Origin: Dethiobacter sp.
Lineage (GTDB): Bacteria; Bacillota_D; Dethiobacteria; Dethiobacterales; Dethiobacteraceae
DNA length: 14,812 nucleotides
Assembly: GCA_018333395.1 (NCBI GenBank)
Contig: JAGXSQ010000093.1
Location: forward strand, 1-14,812
Reading direction: 5' to 3'
The notes beneath the pieces were generated by a model, which was not told where the DNA came from, ran no database searches, and saw only the letters and a program-made list of their open reading frames with translations. Made by a program: the position numbers and the translations under genes. Positions 8,562 to 14,812 of the stretch are shown here, one piece after another (the first letter of the stretch is position 1; each line of letters opens with the position of its first letter).

Positions 8562-9821
8562 GTGAATAATACAATTACTTTGGAAGGTGGCGCACCTTTA
8601 AAAGGGAGTATCCGCGCCGAAGGGGCGAAAAACGCCTGCCTGCCGATCATGGCTGCTGCCCTGCTTTGCCAGGGAGAAGTGACTTTGAACGATGTTCCAG
8701 CGCACGAAGACATACAGGTGATGTGCCAGGTTTTGGGGGCGCTTGGCGCCCGGACGAATTATGTTTCCGCGGAAAAAAAACTTAGCATCAGGACGCCGGC
8801 CTTGTCCAACGTGGAGGCGCCCTGCACGCTGGTGCGCAAAATGCGGGCCTCTTTTCTAGTTATCGGACCGCTGCTGGCACGGGAGGGCCGGGCTAAAGTA
8901 TCATTGCCAGGTGGCTGTGCCATCGGCATCCGTCCTATTGATTTGCACCTTAAGGGATTAAAAGCGCTTGGCGCCGAAGTAACCATCGGCCATGGCCTGA
9001 TCGAGGCATCAGCAAAAAGGCTGTACGGACGTCGTATCTACCTTGATTTCCCCAGTGTTGGGGCTACGGAAAACATTCTGATGGCAGCGTCGCTAGCAGA
9101 AGGCGTGACAACGATCGAAAATGCGGCGAGAGAGCCGGAAGTGGTGGACCTAGCCTGCTTTATCAACGCCATGGGCGGCCGTGTAACGGGAGCGGGTACA
9201 GAAACGCTCCGCATCCAGGGTGTCAGCAGTTTAGGCGGCGGCAGGTACGCTGTCATTCCTGACCGCATCGAAGCCGGCACCTATTTACTGGCGGCCGCTA
9301 TCACCGGTGGGGCCGTCAACGTGGAGAATGTTATCCCGGCTCACTTGGTGCCGTTGATCGCCAAGCTGCAGGAGGCCGGCTGCGAAGTCAGTGAAGCTGA
9401 AGGACTTCTCCAGGTACGGCGCGACAGCCCCCTACGCGCTGTAGACATCAAGACTCTGCCACACCCCGGCTTTCCTACGGACCTGCAGTCGCCGGCTATG
9501 GCGATGCTTACCTTGGCGCGGGGCACTTCCATTATTACCGAGACCGTTTTTGAAAACCGCTTTAGGCATGTAGGAGAGTTGCGCCGCATGGGAGCGAAGA
9601 TCAAAATTGAAGGCCATACGGCTATTGTTACTGGTCGCGAAAAAATCTTTGGCGCGGCGGTCAAGGCGACCGACCTGCGGGCCGGAGCTGCTCTTGTTTT
9701 GGCCGGGCTGGCGGCCAGCGGCTGCACCGAGGTGAGTTGTACTCACCACATTGAGCGGGGCTATTTTCATTTTGTGGAAAAGCTAGCTGGTCTGGGAGCA
9801 AAAATCAGACGTACCGGCTGA
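8562..9821 (+). CDS. murA: UDP-N-acetylglucosamine 1-carboxyvinyltransferase (MurA)
   Basis: Transfers the enolpyruvyl group of phosphoenolpyruvate to UDP-GlcNAc, the first committed step of peptidoglycan synthesis, in the cytoplasm. It has 419 residues, normal length. Visible motifs are EGAKNACLPIMAA (K23, N24), the catalytic cysteine loop LPGGCAIGIRPIDLHLKG (C119), and TDLQSPAMAML and DLRAGAALVLAGLA in the second lobe. Because the cysteine is Cys and not Asp, it should be fosfomycin-sensitive by family knowledge. I chose GTG 8562 (MNNTITLEGGAPLKG), which matches the usual MurA beginning and has GGAGG 10 nt upstream. An in-frame ATG at 8523 adds 13 residues but has no ribosome binding site. 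Adjacency to spoIID resembles murAA of Bacillus. Confidence 0.97.
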   Translation: MNNTITLEGGAPLKGSIRAEGAKNACLPIMAAALLCQGEVTLNDVPAHEDIQVMCQVLGALGARTNYVSAEKKLSIRTPALSNVEAPCTLVRKMRASFLVIGPLLAREGRAKVSLPGGCAIGIRPIDLHLKGLKALGAEVTIGHGLIEASAKRLYGRRIYLDFPSVGATENILMAASLAEGVTTIENAAREPEVVDLACFINAMGGRVTGAGTETLRIQGVSSLGGGRYAVIPDRIEAGTYLLAAAITGGAVNVENVIPAHLVPLIAKLQEAGCEVSEAEGLLQVRRDSPLRAVDIKTLPHPGFPTDLQSPAMAMLTLARGTSIITETVFENRFRHVGELRRMGAKIKIEGHTAIVTGREKIFGAAVKATDLRAGAALVLAGLAASGCTEVSCTHHIERGYFHFVEKLAGLGAKIRRTG

Positions 9822-9901
9822 ACCAGACAGGCAAAGGCGGTTTTTGTTCTGGAAAAGTCTCTGGCGGCATAAGAATAGCTAACCACTATGCGGAGGCAAA
9901 G

Positions 9902-10921
9902 ATGAGCAAAATTCTGTCCCTGACCGTCATTTTCCTAACTACCATGATTATCGTTTTGCCGGCATTGGTGGTGCGCGGCTGCCGCACCGAGGCGGAGGCG
10001 CTTCCCTTGCCTGTGAAACTCCCTCCACATATTCTGCCTTCCACGGAAATGGCGATCCGCGTTTTCCGTTCCGACCGGGGGGAAGTAGTTACTATGCCAC
10101 TGGAAGAGTACCTGGTCGGGGTGGTGGCGGCAGAAATGCCTGCTTCCTTTGCCCTCGAGGCGCTGAAAGCCCAAGCCGTGGTCGCGCGCACTTACGCTGT
10201 TAAACGCCTGGCGGCTTTTGGTGGCCAGGGCTGTGACCGGCACCCCGGGGCAGACATCTGCACGGACTTTGCTCATTGCCAGGCTTGGGAGCCGGAAGAA
10301 AGTTCCTTGGCCAAATGGCCAGCCGCTGAGGCAGCCGGCTACATGCATAAAATCCGCCGGGCTGTGCAGGAGACAGTGGGCCGGGTTGTTGTCTATCAGG
10401 GCCGGCCCATTGATGCTGTCTTCCATGCCAACTGCGGCGGTCACACTGAAAACAGCGAGTATGTCTGGTCGGAAGCAGCTCCTTACCTGCGCGGGGTGGC
10501 GTGTCCTTACTGTGCGGGCAGTCGCTGGTGGGAGACAACTCAAGAGTTTAGCGGCGCACAGGTTGCTGCCGCGCTTTTGTCACATGTTTCCGCTCTACCA
10601 GCTTTAGCAGACGGGCCTCCGGCGCTTGGGCGTGCGCAGCGCACAACCACGGGCCGTGTCGTCTCCTTGCGTGTGGGCAGCGACACAGTCGGTGGGCGCG
10701 ACTTCCGGGCGGCCCTCGGACTTCCCTCCACCAATTTTTCCTGGCGAGTCGGCCGTGGTAAAATTACTTTCACCAACCGCGGCTTTGGCCACGGGGTGGG
10801 GCTGTGCCAGTATGGCGCTGACGGTCAGGCCAGGAGGGGCAAGAGCTATGCGGAAATTATCCGTTTCTATTACCGGGGGGTAAAGATAGAGTCCGTAGCA
10901 AGCCTAGCCCTGCATAGGTAG
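9902..10921 (+). CDS. spoIID: Stage II sporulation protein D (peptidoglycan lytic transglycosylase)
   Basis: Engulfment enzyme that cleaves glycan strands at the septum, working with SpoIIM and SpoIIP in the mother-cell membrane. It has 339 residues with one N-terminal membrane anchor (about 5-25), then the extracytoplasmic SpoIID domain. The core motif PLEEYLVGVVAAEMP contains the likely catalytic Glu (E78), followed by ALKAQAVVARTYA. The C120-x5-C126 pair matches the spacing of the zinc-binding cysteines reported for the Clostridioides difficile protein. Also visible are FHANCGGHTENSEYVW and the C-terminal GFGHGVGLCQYGA. The start is ATG with GGAGG at 9891-9895. Family members are sigma E-controlled, but I could not find a convincing sigma E promoter in the 80 nt upstream. 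Confidence 0.96.
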   Translation: MSKILSLTVIFLTTMIIVLPALVVRGCRTEAEALPLPVKLPPHILPSTEMAIRVFRSDRGEVVTMPLEEYLVGVVAAEMPASFALEALKAQAVVARTYAVKRLAAFGGQGCDRHPGADICTDFAHCQAWEPEESSLAKWPAAEAAGYMHKIRRAVQETVGRVVVYQGRPIDAVFHANCGGHTENSEYVWSEAAPYLRGVACPYCAGSRWWETTQEFSGAQVAAALLSHVSALPALADGPPALGRAQRTTTGRVVSLRVGSDTVGGRDFRAALGLPSTNFSWRVGRGKITFTNRGFGHGVGLCQYGADGQARRGKSYAEIIRFYYRGVKIESVASLALHR

Positions 10922-10940
10922 GAAAAATTTGGACATACTA
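10912..10940 (+). promoter_or_regulatory. Candidate forespore (sigma F / sigma G) promoter for the M23 gene
   Basis: GCATA at 10912-10916 fits both the sigma F and sigma G -35. Downstream, CATACTA (10934-10940, 17-nt spacer) fits the sigma G -10 pattern fully. GGACATACT (10931-10939, 14-nt spacer) fits the sigma F -10 with one clear mismatch. Both spacers are about one base shorter than the values I recall. The -35 overlaps the end of spoIID. The expected start, near 10946-10948, leaves a leader of about 15 nt carrying the GAGGTG ribosome binding site. This suits a SpoIIQ-type gene, which is forespore-expressed in Bacillus. Confidence 0.55.
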
Positions 10941-10962
10941 CCTCGCAAGAGGTGACGTCCAA
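10929..10962 (+). promoter_or_regulatory. RNA hairpin burying the ribosome binding site of the M23 gene
   Basis: The outer stem is TTGGAC (10929-10934) with GTCCAA (10957-10962). The inner stem is TACCTC (10939-10944) with GAGGTG (10949-10954), with one U-G pair and a GCAA tetraloop (GNRA type). A small internal loop (4 and 2 nt) separates them. The inner right arm is the Shine-Dalgarno, and the outer right arm includes the A of the start codon. The structure can form only in RNA that starts upstream of 10929. Confidence 0.55.
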
Positions 10963-11633
10963 TGAAAAAATATTTTACCACCCTTGCTCCGTTACGGCAG
11001 GTGCGCCGGAAAAGAAAACTGCTGCTCGCTGTGGCCTATTTCCTGGTTGTGGGCGCACTGCTTGTGGCCATAATCTGGCGGGCTGCGCTGTTCCCGGAGC
11101 AACCCGCCCCAGCGGCTGCCGGGCAGCAAGCCTCCGTGACGGACAGTGTACCGCTAGTCAATCCACAGACACCACTTGACACAATTGGCGAAGAGCCCTT
11201 GCCGTCAGAACAACTGTCACCGCGCCCTAGGCCGGATGAGCCGCTGCGCTGGCCGCTGGAAGGCGAAGTACTGACACGCCACCATGAAATCTACCGTGTT
11301 GGCAACCAGCTGCGTCTGCATGTTGGCGTAGATTTGGCAGCTGCTTCCGGAACAGTCGTCAGCGCCACCTGGCCGGGTATCGTGCTAGATGTGCGGGAAG
11401 ACGTGCGTCTTGGTTTGCTGCTGGAAATCGACCATGGCGGTGGCTATATCAGCCGGTATGCCAACCTGTCCGACGTTTTTTTTGGTGCCGGCGAGGAAGT
11501 GGCGGGTGGGGAGCCGATAGCTAAAGTAGGGCAGACGGCTATCCTGGAGGCGGCAGAGGGCGCTTTTCTCCACTTTGCCCTATACAAAGACGGGCAGGCG
11601 CTCGATCCTCTGGCAGTATTGCCATCGCTCTAA
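10962..11633 (+). CDS. spoIIQ: SpoIIQ-like M23 (LytM) family protein, probably not catalytic
   Basis: Membrane-anchored LytM-domain protein of 223 residues: a short basic N-terminus, one membrane helix (about 19-42), a Pro/Ser-rich linker (about 44-95) and a LytM domain (about 96-220). Directly after spoIID and before spoIIID, it matches SpoIIQ, the forespore half of the channel that meets SpoIIIAH during engulfment. The zinc ligands are kept: H120 and D124 in LHVGVDLA, and H204 in FLHFAL. The two catalytic histidines of active LytM enzymes are replaced: N168 in RYANLS, and F202 where HLH is usual. A structural role is therefore likelier than peptidase activity. The start is ATG with GAGGTG 7 nt upstream. 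The symbol rests on context plus domain; a general M23 protein is the alternative. Confidence 0.85.
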   Translation: MKKYFTTLAPLRQVRRKRKLLLAVAYFLVVGALLVAIIWRAALFPEQPAPAAAGQQASVTDSVPLVNPQTPLDTIGEEPLPSEQLSPRPRPDEPLRWPLEGEVLTRHHEIYRVGNQLRLHVGVDLAAASGTVVSATWPGIVLDVREDVRLGLLLEIDHGGGYISRYANLSDVFFGAGEEVAGGEPIAKVGQTAILEAAEGAFLHFALYKDGQALDPLAVLPSL

Positions 11634-11641
11634 ACGCCCCC

Positions 11642-11671
11642 AAAGCAGCTCCTCTGCGGGCTGCTTTTTTT
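11642..11671 (+). terminator. Rho-independent terminator after the M23 gene
   Basis: AAAGCAGC (11642-11649) pairs with GCTGCTTT (11660-11667) around a 10-nt loop, followed by T through 11671. It lies 8 nt after the stop of the spoIIQ-like gene and separates it from spoIIID. A second small hairpin, AGGCCG-CTC-CGGCCT (11682-11696), follows without a real U-run. Confidence 0.85.
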
Positions 11672-11713
11672 ATTAAAGAATAGGCCGCTCCGGCCTTTAA
11701 CATAGATACGTAG

Positions 11714-11744
11714 TCATATTCCCCGCCGCCCTACAATATATTGT
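11714..11744 (+). promoter_or_regulatory. Possible sporulation promoter/operator of spoIIID with a 12-bp palindrome
   Basis: TCATATT at 11714-11720 is a good sigma E -35 match. CCTACAAT at 11730-11737 matches the sigma E -10 (CATACAMT) at 7 of 8 bases, but only 9 nt separate them instead of the usual ~14, so this is not a standard promoter. ACAATATATTGT at 11733-11744 is a perfect 12-bp palindrome that could bind a dimeric regulator. It lies 32 nt before the spoIIID start codon. Confidence 0.35.
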
Positions 11745-11775
11745 CTACAAAAGATTCTGGATAGGGGGCGGCCTG

Positions 11776-12027
11776 GTGCAGGATTACATTGAGCAGCGCG
11801 TCCTAGAAGTAAGCAATTATATTCTGGAGACGGGTGCCACTGTCAGGCAGGTGGCCAGAATCTTTGGTGTATCAAAGTCTACTGTTCATAAGGACGTGAC
11901 GGAGCGGCTCCCCAACCTCAACCGCCATATCGCCCGGGAAATTAAAACAATTCTCGAAAAAAACAAAGCGGAGCGACACCTGCGCGGGGGAGAAGCGACG
12001 CGGAAAAAATATTACGCCGAGGAATAA
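11776..12027 (+). CDS. spoIIID: Sporulation transcription factor SpoIIID
   Basis: Small mother-cell DNA-binding regulator of 83 residues that activates or represses sigma E-dependent genes and prepares the switch to sigma K. The helix-turn-helix covers about 20-42, with the recognition part FGVSKSTVHKDVTERLP, nearly invariant in the family. The basic C-terminal helix ends in the family signature RHLRGGEAT. The start is GTG 11776 (giving MQDYIEQR, as in other SpoIIID proteins) with GGGGG at 11764-11768. It is set off by a terminator upstream and is followed 97 nt later by mbl on the same strand, an order shared with Bacillus. Confidence 0.97.
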   Translation: MQDYIEQRVLEVSNYILETGATVRQVARIFGVSKSTVHKDVTERLPNLNRHIAREIKTILEKNKAERHLRGGEATRKKYYAEE

Positions 12028-12124
12028 TAAGAGGAAAAACGTTCCAACTGACGAATAACAACTAGTGGCGCGGCGAGAGCAGACAAGCTGCTAAAAAGAG
12101 CGGCAGATACGGAGGGGTGGAGAG

Positions 12125-13153
12125 GTGAAATTGGGGGCGGAAATGGGTATTGACTTGGGCACCGCTACGGTTTTAGTGCATCTGCGCGGCAAAGGGGTGG
12201 TGCTGCATGAACCGTCAGTAGTTGCCCTCGAACAAAGTAGCCGCCAAGTTTTGGCGGTAGGCGAGGCGGCTCAGCGCATGCTCGGACGTACTCCAGGCAA
12301 CATCGTCGCTGTCCGACCGCTCCGAGAAGGCGTTATCGCCGACTTTGAAGTAACAGAAATGATGCTCCGCCATTTTATTAGCAAAGTTTGCGACCGACGG
12401 CGGCTGCTTAGACCTCGCGTGATCGTTTGCATTCCCGCTGCTACAACTACCGTGGAGCAAAAGGCGGTGGTCGAAGCGGTTATCCGTGCGGGTGTCCGCG
12501 AAGCTTTTCTCATAGAAGAGCCCCGAGCCGCCGCCCTTGGTGCCGGTCTGGACATTTTCAAGCCCGGCGGCTACATGGTCGTTGACATCGGTGGCGGCAC
12601 TACCGATGTAGCCGTTCTTTCCCTGGGAGAAACAGTGGTTATGGAAAGCGTCCGCACCGGTGGCGATAAATTTGACGAAGCAATAGCCCGCTATATCAAA
12701 AAAGAATTTAATTTGCTTATTGGCGAGAGAACGGCCGAGGCGCTAAAAATCAAGGTGGGCACAGCTCTCTTTGGCCACCGCGACAAAGAAGCGGAAGTCC
12801 GCGGCCGCGATATGCTCTCCGGCCTGCCCCGCTCGCTTTTGGTCCGTACCAGGCATGTCCGCGAGGCCATCCACGAGCCTCTGGAGCTAGTCATGCAGTG
12901 TGTCAGGCGGGTCCTGGAGATAACGCCTCCCGAACTGGCCGGGGATATTGTGGACCACGGTATTGTTCTGACCGGGGGAGGCGCACTGCTGGACGGGATG
13001 GAGCAGCTTCTGACCGAAGTGACTGGGGTACCCGTCTATTTAGCTGAGGATCCAGTGGCCTGTGTCGCTAAAGGTACCGGCCGCGCCCTGGAGGAGCTGG
13101 AGCGCATGGCCCATACCCTCATCTCTCCTGGACGCCTGCGGGCGAGCGTTTGA
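12125..13153 (+). CDS. mbl: MreB/Mbl-type actin-like cell-shape protein
   Basis: Bacterial actin homologue of 342 residues that forms membrane-associated filaments guiding the elongation peptidoglycan machinery. ATPase motifs are all present: phosphate-1 IDLGTATV (from about residue 9), LIEEPRAAALGAG (E131 region), phosphate-2 VDIGGGTTDVAV (153-164, D154) and the adenosine motif VLTGGGALLDGM (281-292). I chose GTG 12125, with GGAGG 9 nt upstream; ATG 12143 would remove six residues and is possible. The neighbour spoIIID points to the Mbl paralogue, as in Bacillus, but the sequence alone does not separate Mbl from MreB. The 12028-12124 leader shows no clear promoter or terminator. Confidence 0.93.
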   Translation: MKLGAEMGIDLGTATVLVHLRGKGVVLHEPSVVALEQSSRQVLAVGEAAQRMLGRTPGNIVAVRPLREGVIADFEVTEMMLRHFISKVCDRRRLLRPRVIVCIPAATTTVEQKAVVEAVIRAGVREAFLIEEPRAAALGAGLDIFKPGGYMVVDIGGGTTDVAVLSLGETVVMESVRTGGDKFDEAIARYIKKEFNLLIGERTAEALKIKVGTALFGHRDKEAEVRGRDMLSGLPRSLLVRTRHVREAIHEPLELVMQCVRRVLEITPPELAGDIVDHGIVLTGGGALLDGMEQLLTEVTGVPVYLAEDPVACVAKGTGRALEELERMAHTLISPGRLRASV

Positions 13154-13321
13154 CATCAGTACTACATATATCTTCTGCCTTTAACTTTCAGTAAAGCTGC
13201 CGCCGGAAGCTCCTTTCTCCGGCAACAATATTAACCTTTTTAAGGTGGCGGGCAGGAATTGCTCCGACTGAGGCGAATAAGACACTTGTCTATACCGCTT
13301 TTACTGAAGGGGATTCTGCGC

Positions 13322-14371
13322 TTGCACGTGTATACCGGCAACATTCATGTTCACAGCACCCATTCTGACGGACACGGCTCCATCCCGGAAATTGCGGCGG
13401 CTGCCAAAGCCGCCGGTCTTGATTTTATAGTCATTACCGACCACAACACGCTGGCCGGCCTGCCTGAAGAAGGTTACTACCAAGGCGTCCTGACGCTTTG
13501 CGGCGCCGAAGTCAACAACGAGAAACATCACTGCCTAGCCTTAAACATCAGCGAGCCGGTGCCGCCTGATGACCAAGACCCACAGCGTGTTATCGACGCT
13601 ATCAGCGGCCAGGGGGGGCTGTCCTTTATCGCTCACCCTTTTGAACACGGTTCGCCGCTGGTCATGAACGGTCTGCATTTCCCCTGGAAGCGCTGGGATA
13701 TTGACGGGTTTACCGGCGTGGAGGTCTGGAACTGGTGCTCGCAGTGGCGTGACGCCGTCCAGGGTGTCTTCCAGGCGCTGTACATCGGCTACCTTAACCC
13801 GGCCGGCCCTATTAAGGGCCCATGCCCCAAAGCGCTGGCCCGTTTTGACGAAATCTCCCAGCGGCGGCCGCTGGTAGCTATCGCCGGCAGCGACAACCAC
13901 GCCTGGCCCGTCAACAGATGGGGCATCTTGCGCCGGGTTATCTTTCCTTATGCCTATGCCTTCCGCACGGCCAACAACTGCCTGCTCCTAGAGGAGCCGT
14001 TGGCCGAGGATTTTGCTGTTGCCAAAGCGCAAATCTATGGTGCATTGCGACGGGGTCGCTCTTTCATCGTCAACCGTCTGCTCGGTGACCCGCAGGGCTT
14101 TTCTTTTACGGCTGGAAATGGCGGTCAGGAGTACCAGATGGGCGAGCAGGTACCCCTTGACGACAGAACTCTGCTGGATGTTCGTTGTCAGGAACGACGC
14201 CCCGGTCTGCTTCGCTACCGCCTTTTCCACAACGGTTTGCTTCTGGATGAAATTCCTCACTGTAACGCTACCGTTCGCATTCAGTCCCCAGGAGTTTACC
14301 GGCTGGAGGTTTGGCGCGGCGACAGGCTCTGGATTCTCACTAATCCTATTTATGTCAACGAAGGGGTCTAA
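13322..14371 (+). CDS. PHP-domain metal-dependent phosphoesterase
   Basis: PHP-fold protein, probably a cytoplasmic metal-dependent phosphoesterase; substrate unknown. It has 349 residues from the chosen start. Metal ligands are visible in the family order: HVH (H9, H11) with SDG (D16), ITDHN (D40, H41), GAEVN (E63), IAHP (H105) and GSDNH (D191, H193). This full set suggests an active trinuclear site. About 120 C-terminal residues beyond the PHP core look like a beta-rich extra domain (RLEVWRGDRLWILTNPIYV). The start is TTG 13322, with AAGGGG 9 nt upstream. A TTG at 13259 would add a basic, Leu-rich stretch of 21 residues with a weaker site. It is 168 nt from mbl; no promoter is evident in the gap. 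Confidence 0.88.
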   Translation: MHVYTGNIHVHSTHSDGHGSIPEIAAAAKAAGLDFIVITDHNTLAGLPEEGYYQGVLTLCGAEVNNEKHHCLALNISEPVPPDDQDPQRVIDAISGQGGLSFIAHPFEHGSPLVMNGLHFPWKRWDIDGFTGVEVWNWCSQWRDAVQGVFQALYIGYLNPAGPIKGPCPKALARFDEISQRRPLVAIAGSDNHAWPVNRWGILRRVIFPYAYAFRTANNCLLLEEPLAEDFAVAKAQIYGALRRGRSFIVNRLLGDPQGFSFTAGNGGQEYQMGEQVPLDDRTLLDVRCQERRPGLLRYRLFHNGLLLDEIPHCNATVRIQSPGVYRLEVWRGDRLWILTNPIYVNEGV

Positions 14372-14397
14372 GAGCTCAGGTTCGCTTAACTACTAAA

Positions 14398-14471
14398 ATC
14401 GGGATAGGGGGCGGTATTAACCGCCGACCCTCCCACACCACCGCACGAGCCGGCCTGGCATACGGCGGTTC
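14398..14471 (-). ncRNA. Group II intron domains V and VI
   Basis: Domain V (about 14471-14437) folds as a 10-bp lower stem (ACCGCCGUAU with GUGCGGUGGU), a 2-nt UC bulge on the 3' side, a 3-bp GCC/GGC stem and a short loop. This is the expected shape, with a likely CGC catalytic triad. Domain VI (14434-14401) has GGCGGU/ACCGCC with a UAAU loop, then GGG/CCC, then GGGA/UCCC with an unpaired UA. The unpaired A at 14405 is 8 nt from the 3' end, the right place for the branch point. Confidence 0.85.
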
Positions 14472-14478
14472 GTCAGAA

Positions 14479-14811
14479 TTAACGAGCTAATGAGTATCGC
14501 TTAGTCAGACTTACAAGTCCCAATTTAGTAAGGTGTTCAATTGTTAAGGTACGGGACAGAATAGGGCTATTGGAGATTCTCCAGTAGCCTTTCCTTGTGT
14601 TGGCGAATTCCCACGCTTTCCTGTTATCTATCCCCAGCTTCGTCAGGTTGTCATGCCTGGTCTTAATTTTACGCCACTGCTTCCAGATACACATCCTTAG
14701 TCTCCGCCTAATCCATTCATCAAGTGTGCTGGCTAGATTCTGCATGTCGGCAAGACCGAAATAATTGACCCATCCGATAATGCAGCGGTTCAGCGATTTT
14801 ATCCTTTGCTC
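14479..14811 (-). CDS. ltrA: Group II intron reverse transcriptase/maturase, C-terminal fragment (5' partial)
   Basis: The last 110 residues of an intron-encoded protein; the frame stays open to the window edge. The piece starts in the maturase (X/GIIM) domain: GWVNYFGLADMQNLASTLDE, then WIRRRLRMCIWKQWRK, KAWEFANTRKGYWRISNSP and ILSRTL. These are the classic conserved blocks. The protein ends soon after, with no HNH endonuclease region or zinc-binding cysteines. It therefore belongs to an endonuclease-minus type. It would splice its own intron and reverse transcribe it during mobility. Whether the reverse transcriptase part is intact cannot be seen. An internal ATG at 14745 is not the start. 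Confidence 0.93.
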   Translation of the reverse strand, partial: EQRIKSLNRCIIGWVNYFGLADMQNLASTLDEWIRRRLRMCIWKQWRKIKTRHDNLTKLGIDNRKAWEFANTRKGYWRISNSPILSRTLTIEHLTKLGLVSLTKRYSLAR

Positions 14812-14812
14812 C

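Larger units (their letters stand above)
14398..14812 (-). mobile_element. Group II intron, 3' part, truncated by window end
   Basis: Retroelement on the - strand: the 3' end of the maturase gene, then domain V and domain VI RNA, ending at 14398 (last bases GAU). The 3' exon begins at 14397 with TTTAGTAG. The 5' part (domains I-III, most of the reverse transcriptase, 5' splice site) is off the right edge. It sits in the gap 26 nt downstream of the PHP gene stop, in opposite orientation, so it interrupts no visible gene. Confidence 0.9.

Noticed and set aside
9823..9852. CCAGA...TCTGG repeat with a T-run after murA as a terminator
   Set aside because: The T-run lies inside the loop, before the right arm, so the order is wrong for a terminator.
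9868..9876. CATAAGAAT as a sigma E -10 for spoIID
   Set aside because: Only a partial match, and no ATATT-like -35 at the right distance.
9935..10543. 202-residue - strand frame opposite spoIID
   Set aside because: Antisense shadow of a well-supported gene; composition rich in His/Arg/Pro and no family features.
12078..12092. AGCAG/CTGCT hairpin between spoIIID and mbl
   Set aside because: Five base pairs followed by A, not T; likely chance.
13202..13223. GCCGGA/TCCGGC hairpin after the mbl gene as a terminator
   Set aside because: Only 6 bp with a 10-nt loop, and AACAATATT follows in place of a U-run; too weak to call.

Overview
The window looks like the chromosome of an endospore-forming Bacillota (Clostridia or Negativicutes-like). 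The evidence is the spore-specific genes spoIID, a spoIIQ-like gene and spoIIID beside murA and an mreB/mbl gene, an arrangement known from spore formers, together with a bacterial V/A-type ATPase operon of the kind common in anaerobic Bacillota. Genus cannot be decided from the sequence alone.

Region 1 (1-7771, + strand) is a V/A-type ATPase operon in the order I-K-E-C-F-A-B-D, with the first gene cut by the window edge. It encodes the membrane stator (I), the duplicated c-type rotor ring (K), the peripheral stalk (E), the ring adaptor (C/d), the central stalk (F and D) and the A/B catalytic head. The genes are spaced by 2-53 nt or overlap, and the operon ends in a 12-bp perfect hairpin plus U-run. 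The ring subunit keeps all five side-chain positions known to bind Na+ in Enterococcus hirae NtpK, so Na+ coupling is likely.

Region 2 (7786-8492, - strand) is a single convergent gene for a PhoU-like helical protein whose metal-binding signatures are lost. It has its own extended -10 promoter.

Region 3 (8507-13153, + strand) is murA - spoIID - spoIIQ-like M23 protein - spoIIID - mreB/mbl, linking peptidoglycan precursor synthesis, engulfment, mother-cell transcription and cell shape. The most interesting non-coding signal is between spoIID and the M23 gene. A forespore-type (sigma F/G) promoter overlaps an RNA hairpin that would bury the M23 gene's ribosome binding site only in transcripts reading through from spoIID. 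The M23 protein keeps its zinc ligands but has lost both catalytic histidines.

Region 4 (13322-14812) holds a PHP-domain metal-dependent phosphoesterase gene (+ strand). Just 26 nt beyond its stop is the 3' end of a group II intron on the - strand: the maturase C-terminus, domain V, domain VI with a bulged A, and the 3' splice boundary. The intron runs off the right edge.

Nearly everything is a recognisable family. The novelty candidates are regulatory structures and degenerate active sites, not an unknown multi-gene system. No gene-free stretch exceeds about 170 nt.
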